A DNA stretch of 64,000 bases, taken from assembly GCF_018219155.1 (NCBI RefSeq), contig NZ_CP056123.1:1683505-1747504 (forward strand), written 5' to 3'. Position numbers and translations under genes: made by a program. Below are positions 8,389-18,300 of the stretch, one piece after another (the first letter of the stretch is position 1; every line of letters starts with the position of its first letter). The notes beneath the pieces were generated by a model. It made no database searches, had not been told where the DNA came from, and worked only from the letters and a program-made list of their open reading frames with translations. Source of the DNA: Moritella sp. 24 (GTDB lineage: Bacteria > Pseudomonadota > Gammaproteobacteria > Enterobacterales > Moritellaceae).

Positions 8389-9186
8389 TTACTGACAGCT
8401 TGCTTTTCGTTGATAAGAAGCATTTCGATAATGTGCCGTAAGTGGGAAGTTATCTGCTTCAAAATATCCAGCCCAATTTGATATTCTATTGTCTGTCGCC
8501 CATACATTTGCAAGGATTCTTAGCTTGCTACTTGATACTTGGGGAATTGGATCACTTCTATGGTGTTTAACTTTATGTACAAGTTGGCCATCTACATACC
8601 AAGAGATGGACTTTCTTTTCCATTCAATACCATAGCGGTGAAACGCCTCTGATGCATCAAACCCCAGTGGTATAATATGCTCGTGGGCAAATTCATAACG
8701 ATCATCATTAGTCCAGAAATTGATTTGAACCATGCTAGTGTCCTTACCTAAAAATTCAATATCAATCTCGTTATGCTGACTATTACCATTCGCAGGTTTA
8801 TCAAAGGGACCTGCGAAGAGGAAAAAAGAAGTGATGACACCTGATTCAGATATTGGTTTCATGTCAATTTCAAAGCAACCATAACCGTAAAACTCTTGGC
8901 TGCGTAACTCACCAGATTGATAGGGATAACCTGTTTCGGGGAAATTTGTTGGTATTAGGCTTATTGCCATGCCTTCGTCACTGTAACTAATCGCTTCATC
9001 TTCCCAACTATTGGTGAAGGGAAAGCCATTACTCCAACCGTTTGAATGCCACCATATTGGTGAGTTAAGTTCGGTTAGTGGGTCTGAAAAACTAACAGGC
9101 TTTGCGAGACTCGTTATCGGAAAAGTAGCACCACAAAGTAATAGCATTAAAGGAAGCTTATATTGATGTAAAACAGGGAAAGGCAT
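8389..9186 (-). CDS. Secreted GH16 endo-beta-glucanase, copy 2
   Basis: 265 aa, a clear paralogue of the neighbouring GH16 gene: the same order of motifs, for example GVITSFFLFAG, HNEIDIEFLG and FWTNDDRYEFAHE. Catalytic residues are Glu140, Asp142 and Glu144. A signal peptide covers about residues 1-28 (ITSLA cleavage region). Most changes against copy 1 lie in loops (for example GPFDKPANGNS against GPDDTPEGGNG), which could shift subsite preference. It is single-domain, so probably periplasmic or released. It sits 68 bp after the DUF3131 gene on the same strand. The tandem arrangement points to local duplication, with both copies keeping intact active sites. Confidence 0.88.
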   Translation of the reverse strand: MPFPVLHQYKLPLMLLLCGATFPITSLAKPVSFSDPLTELNSPIWWHSNGWSNGFPFTNSWEDEAISYSDEGMAISLIPTNFPETGYPYQSGELRSQEFYGYGCFEIDMKPISESGVITSFFLFAGPFDKPANGNSQHNEIDIEFLGKDTSMVQINFWTNDDRYEFAHEHIIPLGFDASEAFHRYGIEWKRKSISWYVDGQLVHKVKHHRSDPIPQVSSSKLRILANVWATDNRISNWAGYFEADNFPLTAHYRNASYQRKASCQ

Positions 9187-9254
9187 GGGGCACCAATTGA
9201 TGTATGTTGAATACCGAAAAGTATAGCAGTTGTCTGTATTACTGGCCTTTCCGG

Positions 9255-10844
9255 CTATTGATAAATTGGTATGTTACCGCGTGATTTAAACCATAATGTC
9301 ACCAATATTAACGAGTTAGTATTGATATTTAACGCTGTGTTAGTTGTACTATCTTGATATAGACCTGTTGGTATTGCACGTGTAGACAAACTATTTGAGA
9401 CAACTTTCGCTGATAGCTGTTGGCTAAAATCATCACTAAATAATACGCTAAAAGCAAATGCAATTTTATTACTGAATATTTGTGGGTTGGATATTGGTTT
9501 ACCTCTTGTATTTGTACTAAGCCAAGGTTGCCCATAGATATTAATATTATTATAAGAGAACCATGGTTTTCTGTTCATGGAATCTTCAGCAAATATTTGC
9601 AGCGTGCTGGTTTGTTGATAGTACTGCTTATGCAATTCATAGACAGCATCTAGCTGATTCCACCAGGATACTGAACTTCCTAATTCTATTGCTTGTAGGA
9701 CATAACTGTCACTAGTGAAAAAAGGGAGGTTTCGTTGATCAACATATAGTGAAATACCATCTTGCAAGATGACGTTGACATTATTCGGTTCAAACGCGGC
9801 AGATACATCGAGTCCTAAAAATTGATAACCTTGTGCTGCATATTGTAAATAACCTAAACGGCCTTCTTGTCGGTAGGATGTAGATCTTTTCGTTTTGAGT
9901 TCACCATATAGGCTTTGTTTATCGACGGCACGACTCAGTTGCCATTTGTCAGTAATTAAACTGATTAGCGGGGCTAATTCAGGCTTATATTGTTTGGTTA
10001 TTTCTAACCAGATAAGTAGCCGACCAAGGTCTAGCGCAGACCAGCCATTGCCATTAGACGCTGTTTTGCTCAGCGAACCAGAAGGGCGACCTGATTGCGT
10101 GCTGTATTCCCTATTTGGTAATTCGTTGTTATATAGTGGCATGTTAATCATTGTTTTTAAAGTTTTGGTCAGTCGAGAGGTTGCATCGAAACTGGTGATT
10201 AAGCCGAGATTATCTAACGCGAGAATTGCGCCTATACCGCTAGCTATATCCCAAAGGGTTGTATGGTGATAGCCTTGTACTGAATCAATTAACCCTGTTT
10301 TTTTATTCCAATTACGTTCGATGTAGTATTGCGCTTTTTTGGCTAATAATAATTCTTTACGATCTAATGGTGTTTTGTTTTCAACAACGACTGTTGTGGA
10401 TGCCATTGTTGTGACGCTATTTTTTTGTTGCGTTAAAGTGACTTGTGGCACTGTAATTTTAAGTGAATTACTTACTACAGAGTTGATTTTAATTCGACTT
10501 GTAGGGTCGGTGTTAGATAGGGTAGGTGATATTACTCTGTTTTTTTGTGCGGTAACCTTGGAAGTATCAGTATCAGTATCAACGTCAATAGCGACGGTAC
10601 TCACGACAGCACTATTCTGGTGTATCACGCGGCGTTGGTTTGAGACTTTTTTGTCGGGTACTGATGTTTCAACTGGGTTGTCATTATCCGATATATGAGG
10701 CACGACTCTTCCCCCATAAAAACTTATTTTTTCGGGTTCGCTTGTTTGTTCGTTTTGTTTTGATTCTGCAGCGATAGGGGAACTAAGGCTACATAAGCTA
10801 ATCGATAATACGAAAACTCTCAGATTAAGCGCGAATATAAACAC
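9255..10844 (-). CDS. DUF3131 protein with long N-terminal linker (copy A)
   Basis: 529 aa. A signal peptide (about 1-27, cleavage after SPIAA) is followed by about 140 residues of Thr/Ser/Val-rich low-complexity linker. The DUF3131 domain (about residue 165 to the end) shares motifs with the three copies downstream: TTLWDIASGIGA, LPNREYST, GWSALDLGRLLIW, RQEGRLGYLQYAAQG and SDSYVLQAIELG. The helical repeats with conserved Trp/Asp/Glu resemble (alpha/alpha)6 glycoside-processing folds, so a hydrolase, lyase or epimerase acting on the exported glycan is inferred, not shown. It opens the minus-strand arm with the two GH16 genes and is divergent from the type I exporter operon. Confidence 0.8.
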   Translation of the reverse strand: MFIFALNLRVFVLSISLCSLSSPIAAESKQNEQTSEPEKISFYGGRVVPHISDNDNPVETSVPDKKVSNQRRVIHQNSAVVSTVAIDVDTDTDTSKVTAQKNRVISPTLSNTDPTSRIKINSVVSNSLKITVPQVTLTQQKNSVTTMASTTVVVENKTPLDRKELLLAKKAQYYIERNWNKKTGLIDSVQGYHHTTLWDIASGIGAILALDNLGLITSFDATSRLTKTLKTMINMPLYNNELPNREYSTQSGRPSGSLSKTASNGNGWSALDLGRLLIWLEITKQYKPELAPLISLITDKWQLSRAVDKQSLYGELKTKRSTSYRQEGRLGYLQYAAQGYQFLGLDVSAAFEPNNVNVILQDGISLYVDQRNLPFFTSDSYVLQAIELGSSVSWWNQLDAVYELHKQYYQQTSTLQIFAEDSMNRKPWFSYNNINIYGQPWLSTNTRGKPISNPQIFSNKIAFAFSVLFSDDFSQQLSAKVVSNSLSTRAIPTGLYQDSTTNTALNINTNSLILVTLWFKSRGNIPIYQ

Positions 10845-11011
10845 CTCTTAAGCATATATAAAATGCTCTTAATTACCTGTAATACAAAGTTTATTATGTC
10901 GATATTAGAATAGACATTTAATTTTACCTACTATCTTCATTCGTGAGTAATCATAAACGTGAGCTTGATCTTAAAACACTGAATTTTATTAAATAGTACG
11001 ATTTTATTTAC

Positions 11012-11017
11012 TATACT
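11012..11017 (+). promoter_or_regulatory. Candidate -10 element of the exporter operon
   Basis: TATACT, five of six matches to the sigma-70 -10 consensus, about 40 bp before the TTG start of the ABC gene in a 209-bp divergent spacer. No convincing -35 was found, so this is tentative. Confidence 0.3.
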
Positions 11018-11053
11018 TTTTAAAAGGGATTTAGGCTGTTAAGGATATCTATC

Positions 11054-12754
11054 TTGTTGAAAAATGAGCTACAAAGTGCATTTAATGCGTGCAAAAAAAA
11101 CCTCGTATATGTTGTTGTATTTAGCCTCGCTATTAATTTTTTGGTACTAACGCTACCAATATACAGTTTACAGTTGTTTGACCGCGTACTAAGCAGCGCA
11201 AGTTTAGATACTCTGTATGCGTTACTCACTATCGCGTTTGTTTTATTAACAGCGCAGGCTGTGATTGAGCACATCCGTACATTGCTTTTACAAAAAACAG
11301 GACTAAATCTAGACCTCACACTTAGTCCATTGTTACTTGCAGACAGTATCCGTCAATCTTCTAAACATAACTGTATTCACAAGCAAGGGTTACAAGACCT
11401 CACCGAGCTGAGAAACTTTTTAGTGAGTCCCTCTACATCTGCGATTTTTGATATTCCTTGGATTGCAGTATTTCTTGTGATCTTGTTTATGTTACACCCT
11501 TACCTTGGCATTGTGGCCTTAATTGGCAGTGCGGTGTTTGTCGTTTTAGCCTTATTAATGATGTATGCAGCACGCAAGCCAAGTGGCAAATCGCAAGAGT
11601 TAGCGATGAAAACAAGCATGGAACTGAATGATTTTTTAAGAAATGCGCCGATGCTTAGAGCTATGGGAATGGCGGATAATATTGGTAAAGTCTGGGATGG
11701 TAAGAATCAACAAGTATTGGGCCTACAATGGCAAGTGAACGCAAGAACAGGTCAGTTATTAGCGATAAGCCGTTATTTTAGAACCCTTTTACAAGTATCA
11801 ATTTTGACTGTGGGTGTGACGTTAGTTTTACAGCAAGAATTGGGTGCCGGCTCAATTATTGCGAGTTCGATTATTATGGGACGTTTATTGTCTCCATTTG
11901 AACAAGCCGTCGCGGGCTGGAAAGGTTGGTACAGTGCTTGGCAAGCCTTTAAGCGACTGCAGTTATTAAATGATGGTGCGCTTGATGAGGGTACTAAAAC
12001 GAGTTTACCAGTCCCTAAAGGTGAATTACGGTTAGAGAACGTTGGGCTAAAATTTCCAAATCAACAGAAAGCTGTGTTGCAGAATATTAACTTTAAGTTA
12101 GGAGCTGGTCAGGCTCTTGCCATTATGGGGAATACGGGGTCGGGAAAATCCACATTAGCCGCGCTGATCATGGGTATACACAAACCATCGGTAGGATCCA
12201 TAAAGATCGATGGTGCCGCAATGGAGTTATGGCCTGAACTTGAAATTGGTGAACATATCGGCTTCTTACCGCAAGAAGTTGGGTTACTTGCTGGCACTGT
12301 TGCTGAAAATATCTGTCGCTATTCGAATGCGCCTTCAGAAAAAATAATTCAGGCTGCACAGCTTGCTTGTATTCATGAACTGATTATTTCGTTACCCAAG
12401 GGCTATGATACTTACTTAGGTGAAGGAGGTTTGCAGTTATCTGGTGGTCAGAAACAGCGTATTGGCTTGGCAAGGGCTATTTTTTCTAATCCTAGATTAC
12501 TCGTGCTTGATGAACCGAACTCAAACCTTGATCCTGAAGGTGAAGTTGCTTTGTCTATTGTGCTGCAATATTGTAAAGAAAATGACATTACTGTCGTCAT
12601 GATCAGTCATCGTCCAGGCTTTTTAAGACAGATGGACTGGGTCATTGTATTGAAGGACGGCAAAGTAGAAAAAGCAGGTACGTGTGAGCAATTTCTTGGT
12701 GCAATGAATGGAACTGCTGCAATGGAAGCAACAAAGGCGAAAAAACATGGATAA
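11054..12754 (+). CDS. Type I secretion ABC transporter (PrtD/HlyB family)
   Basis: 566 aa inner-membrane exporter: an N-terminal transmembrane domain (about 1-300, several hydrophobic helices) and a C-terminal nucleotide-binding domain. Walker A is GNTGSGKST, the signature is LSGGQKQRIGLARA, Walker B is LLVLDEPNSNLD, and the H-loop is MISHRP. It has no N-terminal C39 peptidase domain, so it belongs to the PrtD-like group that exports RTX proteins with uncleaved C-terminal signals. Start is TTG with AAGGA 8 nt upstream; no suitable ATG is in frame. It overlaps the HlyD gene by 8 bp. The likely cargo is the giant RTX protein encoded 2.6 kb away on the other strand. No TolC gene is present, so an outer-membrane channel from elsewhere is expected. 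Confidence 0.93.
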   Translation: MLKNELQSAFNACKKNLVYVVVFSLAINFLVLTLPIYSLQLFDRVLSSASLDTLYALLTIAFVLLTAQAVIEHIRTLLLQKTGLNLDLTLSPLLLADSIRQSSKHNCIHKQGLQDLTELRNFLVSPSTSAIFDIPWIAVFLVILFMLHPYLGIVALIGSAVFVVLALLMMYAARKPSGKSQELAMKTSMELNDFLRNAPMLRAMGMADNIGKVWDGKNQQVLGLQWQVNARTGQLLAISRYFRTLLQVSILTVGVTLVLQQELGAGSIIASSIIMGRLLSPFEQAVAGWKGWYSAWQAFKRLQLLNDGALDEGTKTSLPVPKGELRLENVGLKFPNQQKAVLQNINFKLGAGQALAIMGNTGSGKSTLAALIMGIHKPSVGSIKIDGAAMELWPELEIGEHIGFLPQEVGLLAGTVAENICRYSNAPSEKIIQAAQLACIHELIISLPKGYDTYLGEGGLQLSGGQKQRIGLARAIFSNPRLLVLDEPNSNLDPEGEVALSIVLQYCKENDITVVMISHRPGFLRQMDWVIVLKDGKVEKAGTCEQFLGAMNGTAAMEATKAKKHG

Positions 12755-14042
12755 ACAATTATTTGATACGCGTAGCCTCATTATTGCTGGCTGTATAAGT
12801 ATTACTGTCACTATTGGTGGATTTTTAGCTTGGTCCACATCAATGAAATTGAGTTCAGCAGCCATTGCTCCGGGTACTGTCGTTGTTGAGTCTCAGCATA
12901 AAAAGGTGCAGCATCTTGATGGTGGTTTAGTTAAATCAATTCATGTCGTTGAAGGACAAAAAGTGCAAGCGGGCGATATTTTACTTGAGCTTGCGAGTGG
13001 GCAAGTTGATTCTGATTTTCTCCGATTGCAGCAACGCGCCACCTTTTTACAGGCCCAGCACGACCGTTTATCCTCGGAGCTAAATGAGAGCAGTACCTTG
13101 GTGTGGACCGAAGCTACTATTCAAGATATCGAAAGTATTGAATACAGTAATATTATGGCTAGTCAGCAATTGCAGTATCAGCAAGAAATGTTACGTAATG
13201 AATTACGTATTGAACAATTCTCGCAACGCAAAATATTGTTAGAAGAAAAAATTAAAGGCACGAGTTATCAACTCATTGCTATTGATAATCAATTGGATTT
13301 ACTTGACCAAGAATTAACGATGTTATCTGGATTATTAGATAAGGGTTACGTGTCAAAAACGCGTGTGATGGCATTGCAGCGCAATAAAGCAGAAGTGATA
13401 GCGAAAAGAGCTGGGCTTAGTGCTCAGAGTGAAGTGATGATGCGCCAAGTTATCTCATTAAAGCAAGACTTTAAAGCAGAAAATATCGAATTAAAACAAC
13501 AATACACAATGCAAATGGAAGTGATAAATAAAGAGCTAAGAGATGTATTACAAGCGTTAAATGTAGCACGTGATGCGCGTTCAAAAGTAACAATACGTAG
13601 TGAACATGCAGGTACTGTTGTTGGTCTTAATGTACACAGTGTTGGTGGTGTGGTTGGTGCTGGTGCGGTATTGATGGAGATTGTTCCGGAAGGGGATAAT
13701 TTGATTATTGATGCCATCGTGAAGTCCGAAGACATTGATATGGTCAGGCAGGGGTTAAAAGCAAAAGTACGATTGTCAGCTTACAGTATTCGTAGTACAG
13801 CCCCTGTAACAGGGGAGGTGATTTATGTGGCTGCAGATCGGATCCCTGAAAATAATGAAGGAAAATCGGGTTACCGTATTAAAATTAAATTGGATGACGC
13901 GGAACTAAAAGCGCTTACACACATTAGTTTGTATCCCGGCATGCCGACAGAAGTCTTAATTTTATTAGAAGATAGGACGCTGTGGGATTACTTTACTGCC
14001 CCGTTGTTTACTTCGTATTACCGTGCTTTTAGAGAAACATAA
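12747..14042 (+). CDS. Type I secretion membrane-fusion protein (HlyD/PrtE family)
   Basis: 431 aa periplasmic adaptor. A single N-terminal membrane helix (about 9-30) is followed by a lipoyl half-motif (HLDGGLVKSIHVVEGQKVQA), a long coiled-coil hairpin (about 85-280) and the second lipoyl/barrel half (VTIRSEHAGTVVGLNVHSVG). The C-terminal segment GYRIKIKLDD...LYPGMPTEV is typical of HlyD-type adaptors. It bridges the ABC exporter and a TolC-like channel. Start ATG 12747 lies inside the end of the ABC gene, indicating translational coupling. Confidence 0.93.
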   Translation: MDKQLFDTRSLIIAGCISITVTIGGFLAWSTSMKLSSAAIAPGTVVVESQHKKVQHLDGGLVKSIHVVEGQKVQAGDILLELASGQVDSDFLRLQQRATFLQAQHDRLSSELNESSTLVWTEATIQDIESIEYSNIMASQQLQYQQEMLRNELRIEQFSQRKILLEEKIKGTSYQLIAIDNQLDLLDQELTMLSGLLDKGYVSKTRVMALQRNKAEVIAKRAGLSAQSEVMMRQVISLKQDFKAENIELKQQYTMQMEVINKELRDVLQALNVARDARSKVTIRSEHAGTVVGLNVHSVGGVVGAGAVLMEIVPEGDNLIIDAIVKSEDIDMVRQGLKAKVRLSAYSIRSTAPVTGEVIYVAADRIPENNEGKSGYRIKIKLDDAELKALTHISLYPGMPTEVLILLEDRTLWDYFTAPLFTSYYRAFRET

Positions 14043-14057
14043 TTATAAGGATGTAGC

Positions 14058-14297
14058 ATGTTATTTTGGTTAGGGTTTTATTTATTCTTTTTCTTATTAT
14101 CAACTTACATCGGCTATCAAAAAGGTAATTTGGTTGCCGGTATTTTATTGGGGTACGTATTGGGGCCTGTCGGTGTTATTTGTATGTATTTTAGTAAAGA
14201 TCGAAAGCATATGATCTGCCAACATTGCCACTCGAGTATTCATATTCAGTCTTATTTCTGTCCGCAATGTAAAACGAAGCAATTGTATGTCGCTTAA
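14058..14297 (+). CDS. Small membrane protein with zinc-ribbon tail
   Basis: 79 aa: two hydrophobic helices (about 2-18 and 24-45), then a cytosolic-looking tail with CQHC at about 55-58 and CPQC at about 70-73, a two-knuckle zinc-ribbon pattern. SD AAGGA precedes the start. It sits between the HlyD gene and the coiled-coil gene, overlapping the neighbouring upstream in-frame start region. A role as an exporter accessory or chaperone is only suggested by position; I do not recognise a named family. Confidence 0.75.
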   Translation: MLFWLGFYLFFFLLSTYIGYQKGNLVAGILLGYVLGPVGVICMYFSKDRKHMICQHCHSSIHIQSYFCPQCKTKQLYVA

Positions 14298-14310
14298 CGG
14301 GAGGGTGAGG

Positions 14311-15126
14311 ATGAAAAGGAAACAGAATCGATTATCGATGCCAATGAATCAAGCATTGGCATTTGCGGCGACAACGACGGTCGTTTTTTTGGGTTTAGCG
14401 GGTAGTACAATTTGGCACTATTCACAACGTAGCACTGACCAAGATCTACTTGTGGCGAAAAGTAATATTATCCTTGAGCAGCAGGTGTTGATTGACTCAT
14501 TGACGTCAGCGAATCAAGGTTCAAAGCAAGCATTAACTGTTGAACATAATAAATTAACGCAGAAAATTAGATCTCAGAGTAAGACGATTGAGGAATTGCA
14601 ATTAAAATCGTCGTATCAGAGTGCGCAGTTAACTCGAAAGGAAAGTGATATTAAGCGCTTGCGTAATTCCTTCCAAATAGAATTAGATAAAACGGTTGCT
14701 GAACAGCACAAAATAATTAAAGCTGAACAAGCGGGGCTTGCGATAGTACGAGATCAATTGAAATTAGAGTCAGCTCGTCTTCAAAAACAAGAAGAACAAG
14801 TATTAGCACGAGTAGGGGATGTCGAGGCGTGGGAAAAGAAAAAAGCCGCGTTTGATATACTCTATGCAAGTGAAGCGAAGGAAGCTGTTCATGTAACCCG
14901 TGTCGATGACTTAATGAATCAGTTTAATGGCTTACAAGTGGATTTAGATGTCATGAACGAATGTGATAAAGCTTATTTATATCGCTATAATGAAGCCAAA
15001 AGTATCTTAAATCATATTCGCACTTATATTCAGTCAAATAATATGAAAGATGATTACTACTTTTATGTTATTTCAAATGACAGTTTGATTACCGCGAAGA
15101 ATCGGAAGTTATGCCTAGGTAGTTAA
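14311..15126 (+). CDS. Membrane-anchored coiled-coil protein, unknown
   Basis: 271 aa. A short basic N-terminus and one membrane helix (about 14-34) are followed by a long charged coiled coil (about 50-185, many Lys/Glu/Gln heptads) and a small C-terminal domain (about 190-271) with two Cys. Topology suggests N-in with the coil in the periplasm. I chose ATG 14311 because GGGAGG at 14299-14304 is ideally spaced; an in-frame start at 14287 would overlap the preceding gene. Last gene of the exporter operon, so a structural or regulatory partner of RTX secretion is likely by context only. Confidence 0.7.
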   Translation: MKRKQNRLSMPMNQALAFAATTTVVFLGLAGSTIWHYSQRSTDQDLLVAKSNIILEQQVLIDSLTSANQGSKQALTVEHNKLTQKIRSQSKTIEELQLKSSYQSAQLTRKESDIKRLRNSFQIELDKTVAEQHKIIKAEQAGLAIVRDQLKLESARLQKQEEQVLARVGDVEAWEKKKAAFDILYASEAKEAVHVTRVDDLMNQFNGLQVDLDVMNECDKAYLYRYNEAKSILNHIRTYIQSNNMKDDYYFYVISNDSLITAKNRKLCLGS

Positions 15127-15147
15127 TCGCTATAGAAATTTTAAATT

Positions 15148-15189
15148 AACACATATAACAGCTTTCATTGCGGTTCTATGTGTTTTTTT
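15148..15189 (+). terminator. Rho-independent terminator of the exporter operon
   Basis: An 8-bp stem AACACATA/TATGTGTT (15148-15155 with 15177-15184), then a T-run to 15189. Confidence 0.75.
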
Positions 15190-15195
15190 ATGCCT

Positions 15196-15261
15196 GTAGT
15201 TTGTAGTTTGTAGTTTGTAGTTTGTAGTTTGTAGTTTGTAGTTTGTAGTTTGTAGTTTGTA
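15196..15261. repeat. Heptanucleotide tandem repeat (GTAGTTT)9
   Basis: Nine perfect 7-bp copies plus GTA, between the terminators of two convergent units. It is non-coding on both strands as far as I can see. Perfect copies imply recent slippage, so copy number may vary between isolates. Confidence 0.97.
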
Positions 15262-15278
15262 TGAGGAGTGAGAATATA

Positions 15279-15306
15279 AAAAGCGGAGAATGATATCTCC
15301 GCTTTT
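15279..15306. terminator. Terminator of the RTX gene (bidirectional)
   Basis: An 11-bp perfect stem (15279-15289 with 15296-15306), AAAAGCGGAGA pairing with TCTCCGCTTTT around a 6-nt loop. A-rich on one side and T-rich on the other, so it works in both directions; it lies 57 bp past the RTX stop. Confidence 0.85.
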
Positions 15307-15362
15307 AGTTTATAACCTGTAGCCTTAGTCAATAAATTATTGATTAAGGCTGTTGTTGAAGA

Positions 15363-18300
15363 TTAAACATCAGCACCGTTAAAGCTGATATTATCTTGTT
15401 CACTGTCACTCCAAATAGTCACTTCTTGGCCGTCATTATTTGCAAAGGTATAACCGAACAATGAATCTGTATTAATGTTACTTGCTTCGTAGGCATCGCG
15501 TAGGTCATCATTGAGAGTTGCATTGCTGTTGGATACTTCCCAGTTAAAGCCGTTTAGATCCAGTTTGTCAGCACCCGTACAAACAAATTGGCTATTGCTT
15601 ACATCGGCAGTCTCATTGAGTAATACTTTATCAAGGGATATCTTCAGTTGCGCATCGCTGGCATTGACGACGACGCCTTCAATCTCTTGGAAAGCTGTTT
15701 GCGTCATATCAATTATTTGGTTATCAGCATCGCTACCAACCGCCAAGACATCAAAACCTGCGCCACCACTAAAGTGAACGGTTGAACCATCGGTATTTTC
15801 TGTTTCTGTGACATCGAAGATGAGGGTATCATTACCTGCGCCAGCAAAAAGTTGATCACTACCGGTACCGCCATCTAATATGTCATTACCTGATTGGCCG
15901 AATAACAGGTCATCACCGCTGCCACCTTGTAAGCGGTCGTTACCAGCACCACCATCGAGACTGTCGTTTTGGGTACCGCCATCAAGTGAGTCATCACCTA
16001 GACCACCGGAAAGAATATCCTCACCGCTACCACCTTGTAGTTGGTCATCACCAATACCACCGTAAAGTTGATCGTTACCGTTGTCACCCGTTAGTCTATC
16101 GTTACCCTCTTCACCAAAGACGATATCATCTTGGTTGGCACCACGGAGAGTATCATCACCAGCACCACCATACAGGGTATCGTTACCATTATCGCCACGA
16201 AGATAATCATCACCTTCGCCACCGAGTAGGGTATCAGTACCTGAACCACCGCTTAGGTAATCATCACCAAGACCACCAGAAAGTTGATCGTTATCATTTT
16301 GACCATAGAGCTTATCGTCGCCAATCCCGCCTTCAAGTAGATCATCGCCACTACCAGCGTAAAGCTTATCGTTACCTTCACCGCCGAATAGTTGGTCACT
16401 ACCTGCACCGGTTCTGACTTGATCATTACCGCTATCACCGTGAATTTGATTATTACCGCCACTGACGGTGATTTGATCATTGTCTGCGCCACCGCTAATA
16501 GCATCGTTACCTGACCCTGCGGAAATGACATCGTTACCGATACCACCTGTGATTTGGTTATCACCATTCCCTGCATTAATGGTATCGTTGCCAGCGTCGC
16601 CACTGATAATATCATTACCTGCACCTGCTGTGATAATATCGCTGCCTAAACCGCCACTAATCGTGTTGTGACCGTTACCCGCGTTGATAGTATCGTGACC
16701 TTCGCCACCGGAGAGGGTGTCATTACCACCTTCACTTGTCAGCTCATCGTTACCAGCGCCGCCGTCAAGTTGGTTATCACCACTGCCTGCGTTTAATGTA
16801 TCATCACCAGCACCGCCTTCTAGGGTATCGTTACCATCGAACCCTTCGAGTCTGTCATCCCCATCATCACCTTTTAGAACGTCGTTACCTTCTGCGCCGT
16901 AAAGCGTGTCGTTATCATCACCACCTGAAAGCGTATTATTGCCACTTTCTGCATGCAGTTCATCGGCACCTGCACCACCAAAGAGTTGATCATCGCCAGT
17001 ACCTGCAAATAATTTATCTGCGCCATCACCGCCGCGTAGGGTGTCGTTACCATCGCCACCGAGCAGGATATCATCACCAATATCGCCCGATAAGGTATCA
17101 CTACCAGCTCCGCCTTCCAGTTGGTCATTACCAGTCCCACCTGATAGATTATCGTTACCACCTGCGCCCATGAGTTGGTCATCACCACTACCTGCGACGG
17201 CTGTATCTGCGCCAGCACCACCAAATAAGATGTTATCTCCTTCTCCAAGGTTAATGGTATTCGTGCCATCTTCACCGTAGACGATGTCATCGCCTAATCC
17301 AGTATCAATATTATCATCACCCGAACCAGCAAAAACAATATCATCACCCGCGCCAGATTGAATGGTATCTTGATCTTCACCACCGTAAAGTGTATCTGCT
17401 TGTGCACTACCGATGAGCGTATCATCACCAGCACCACCGTATATTTGATGACTACCTGTTGCGGCAGCTGTTAGCGTATCGTTACCGCCTTCACCAAGTA
17501 GTGTATCTTGACCGTCATCAACCAAGGTATCATTACCGTCGCCACCTGCGAGGAAATCGTAACCCTCACCACCGATAAGTGTATCGTTACCTGCACCGCC
17601 AAATAGGGCATCATTACCTTCACCGCCAAGTAGTGTGTCAGCACCTGCACCAGCGTCAATGTGGTCATCGCCTTTACCTGCGGTGATTGTATCGTGTCCA
17701 TCACCCGCAAAAATACTGTCGTTACCATCGCCAGCATCAATGGTATCTTGGTTGATACCACCGTATATCATATCGTCACCCGTTCCGGCTGTGATGGTAT
17801 TATTACCGGCTTCACCATAAATAGTATCTGCACCGTCACCAGCATCAATGACATCATTACCTGTACCGGCATAAATAGTGTCATCACCACCATTAGCAGT
17901 GATCGTATCGTTACCTTCGCCACCACCGAGTATGTCGTTTTCATTCGCACTGATTAATGTATCATCACCGGCATCACCATATAATTCACTCACACCAGTG
18001 CCGCCATCAAGACTATCGTTACCAGCACCACCGACAAGAATGTCGTCACCAGCATCACCTGTTAAGGTATCTGCGCCAGTGCCACCAATAAGAATGTCGT
18101 TACCTTGGCCACCGATTAGCACATCATCGCCACTACCTGCCACGATAGTATCGTTACCTGTTCCGCCATCTAAATTATCATCACCAGCGTTACCTTCGAG
18201 GTAATCATCACCGTGTAGACCAAGCAGGGTGTCATTATCTGCCCCCCCGAATAGTTGATCTGATTCAGATGAACCGGTGAGGGTATCGTCACCTTGTCCA

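Noticed and set aside
9895-10698. Two plus-strand frames opposite the DUF3131 gene
   Set aside because: They overlap a well-supported coding region with conserved domain motifs and have no start signals.
11020-11319. Minus-strand frame opposite the ABC transporter start
   Set aside because: Antisense to conserved transporter sequence; a shadow.
11054-15126. Complete type I secretion system with TolC
   Set aside because: No outer-membrane TolC-like gene is present; the nearby barrel is not one.
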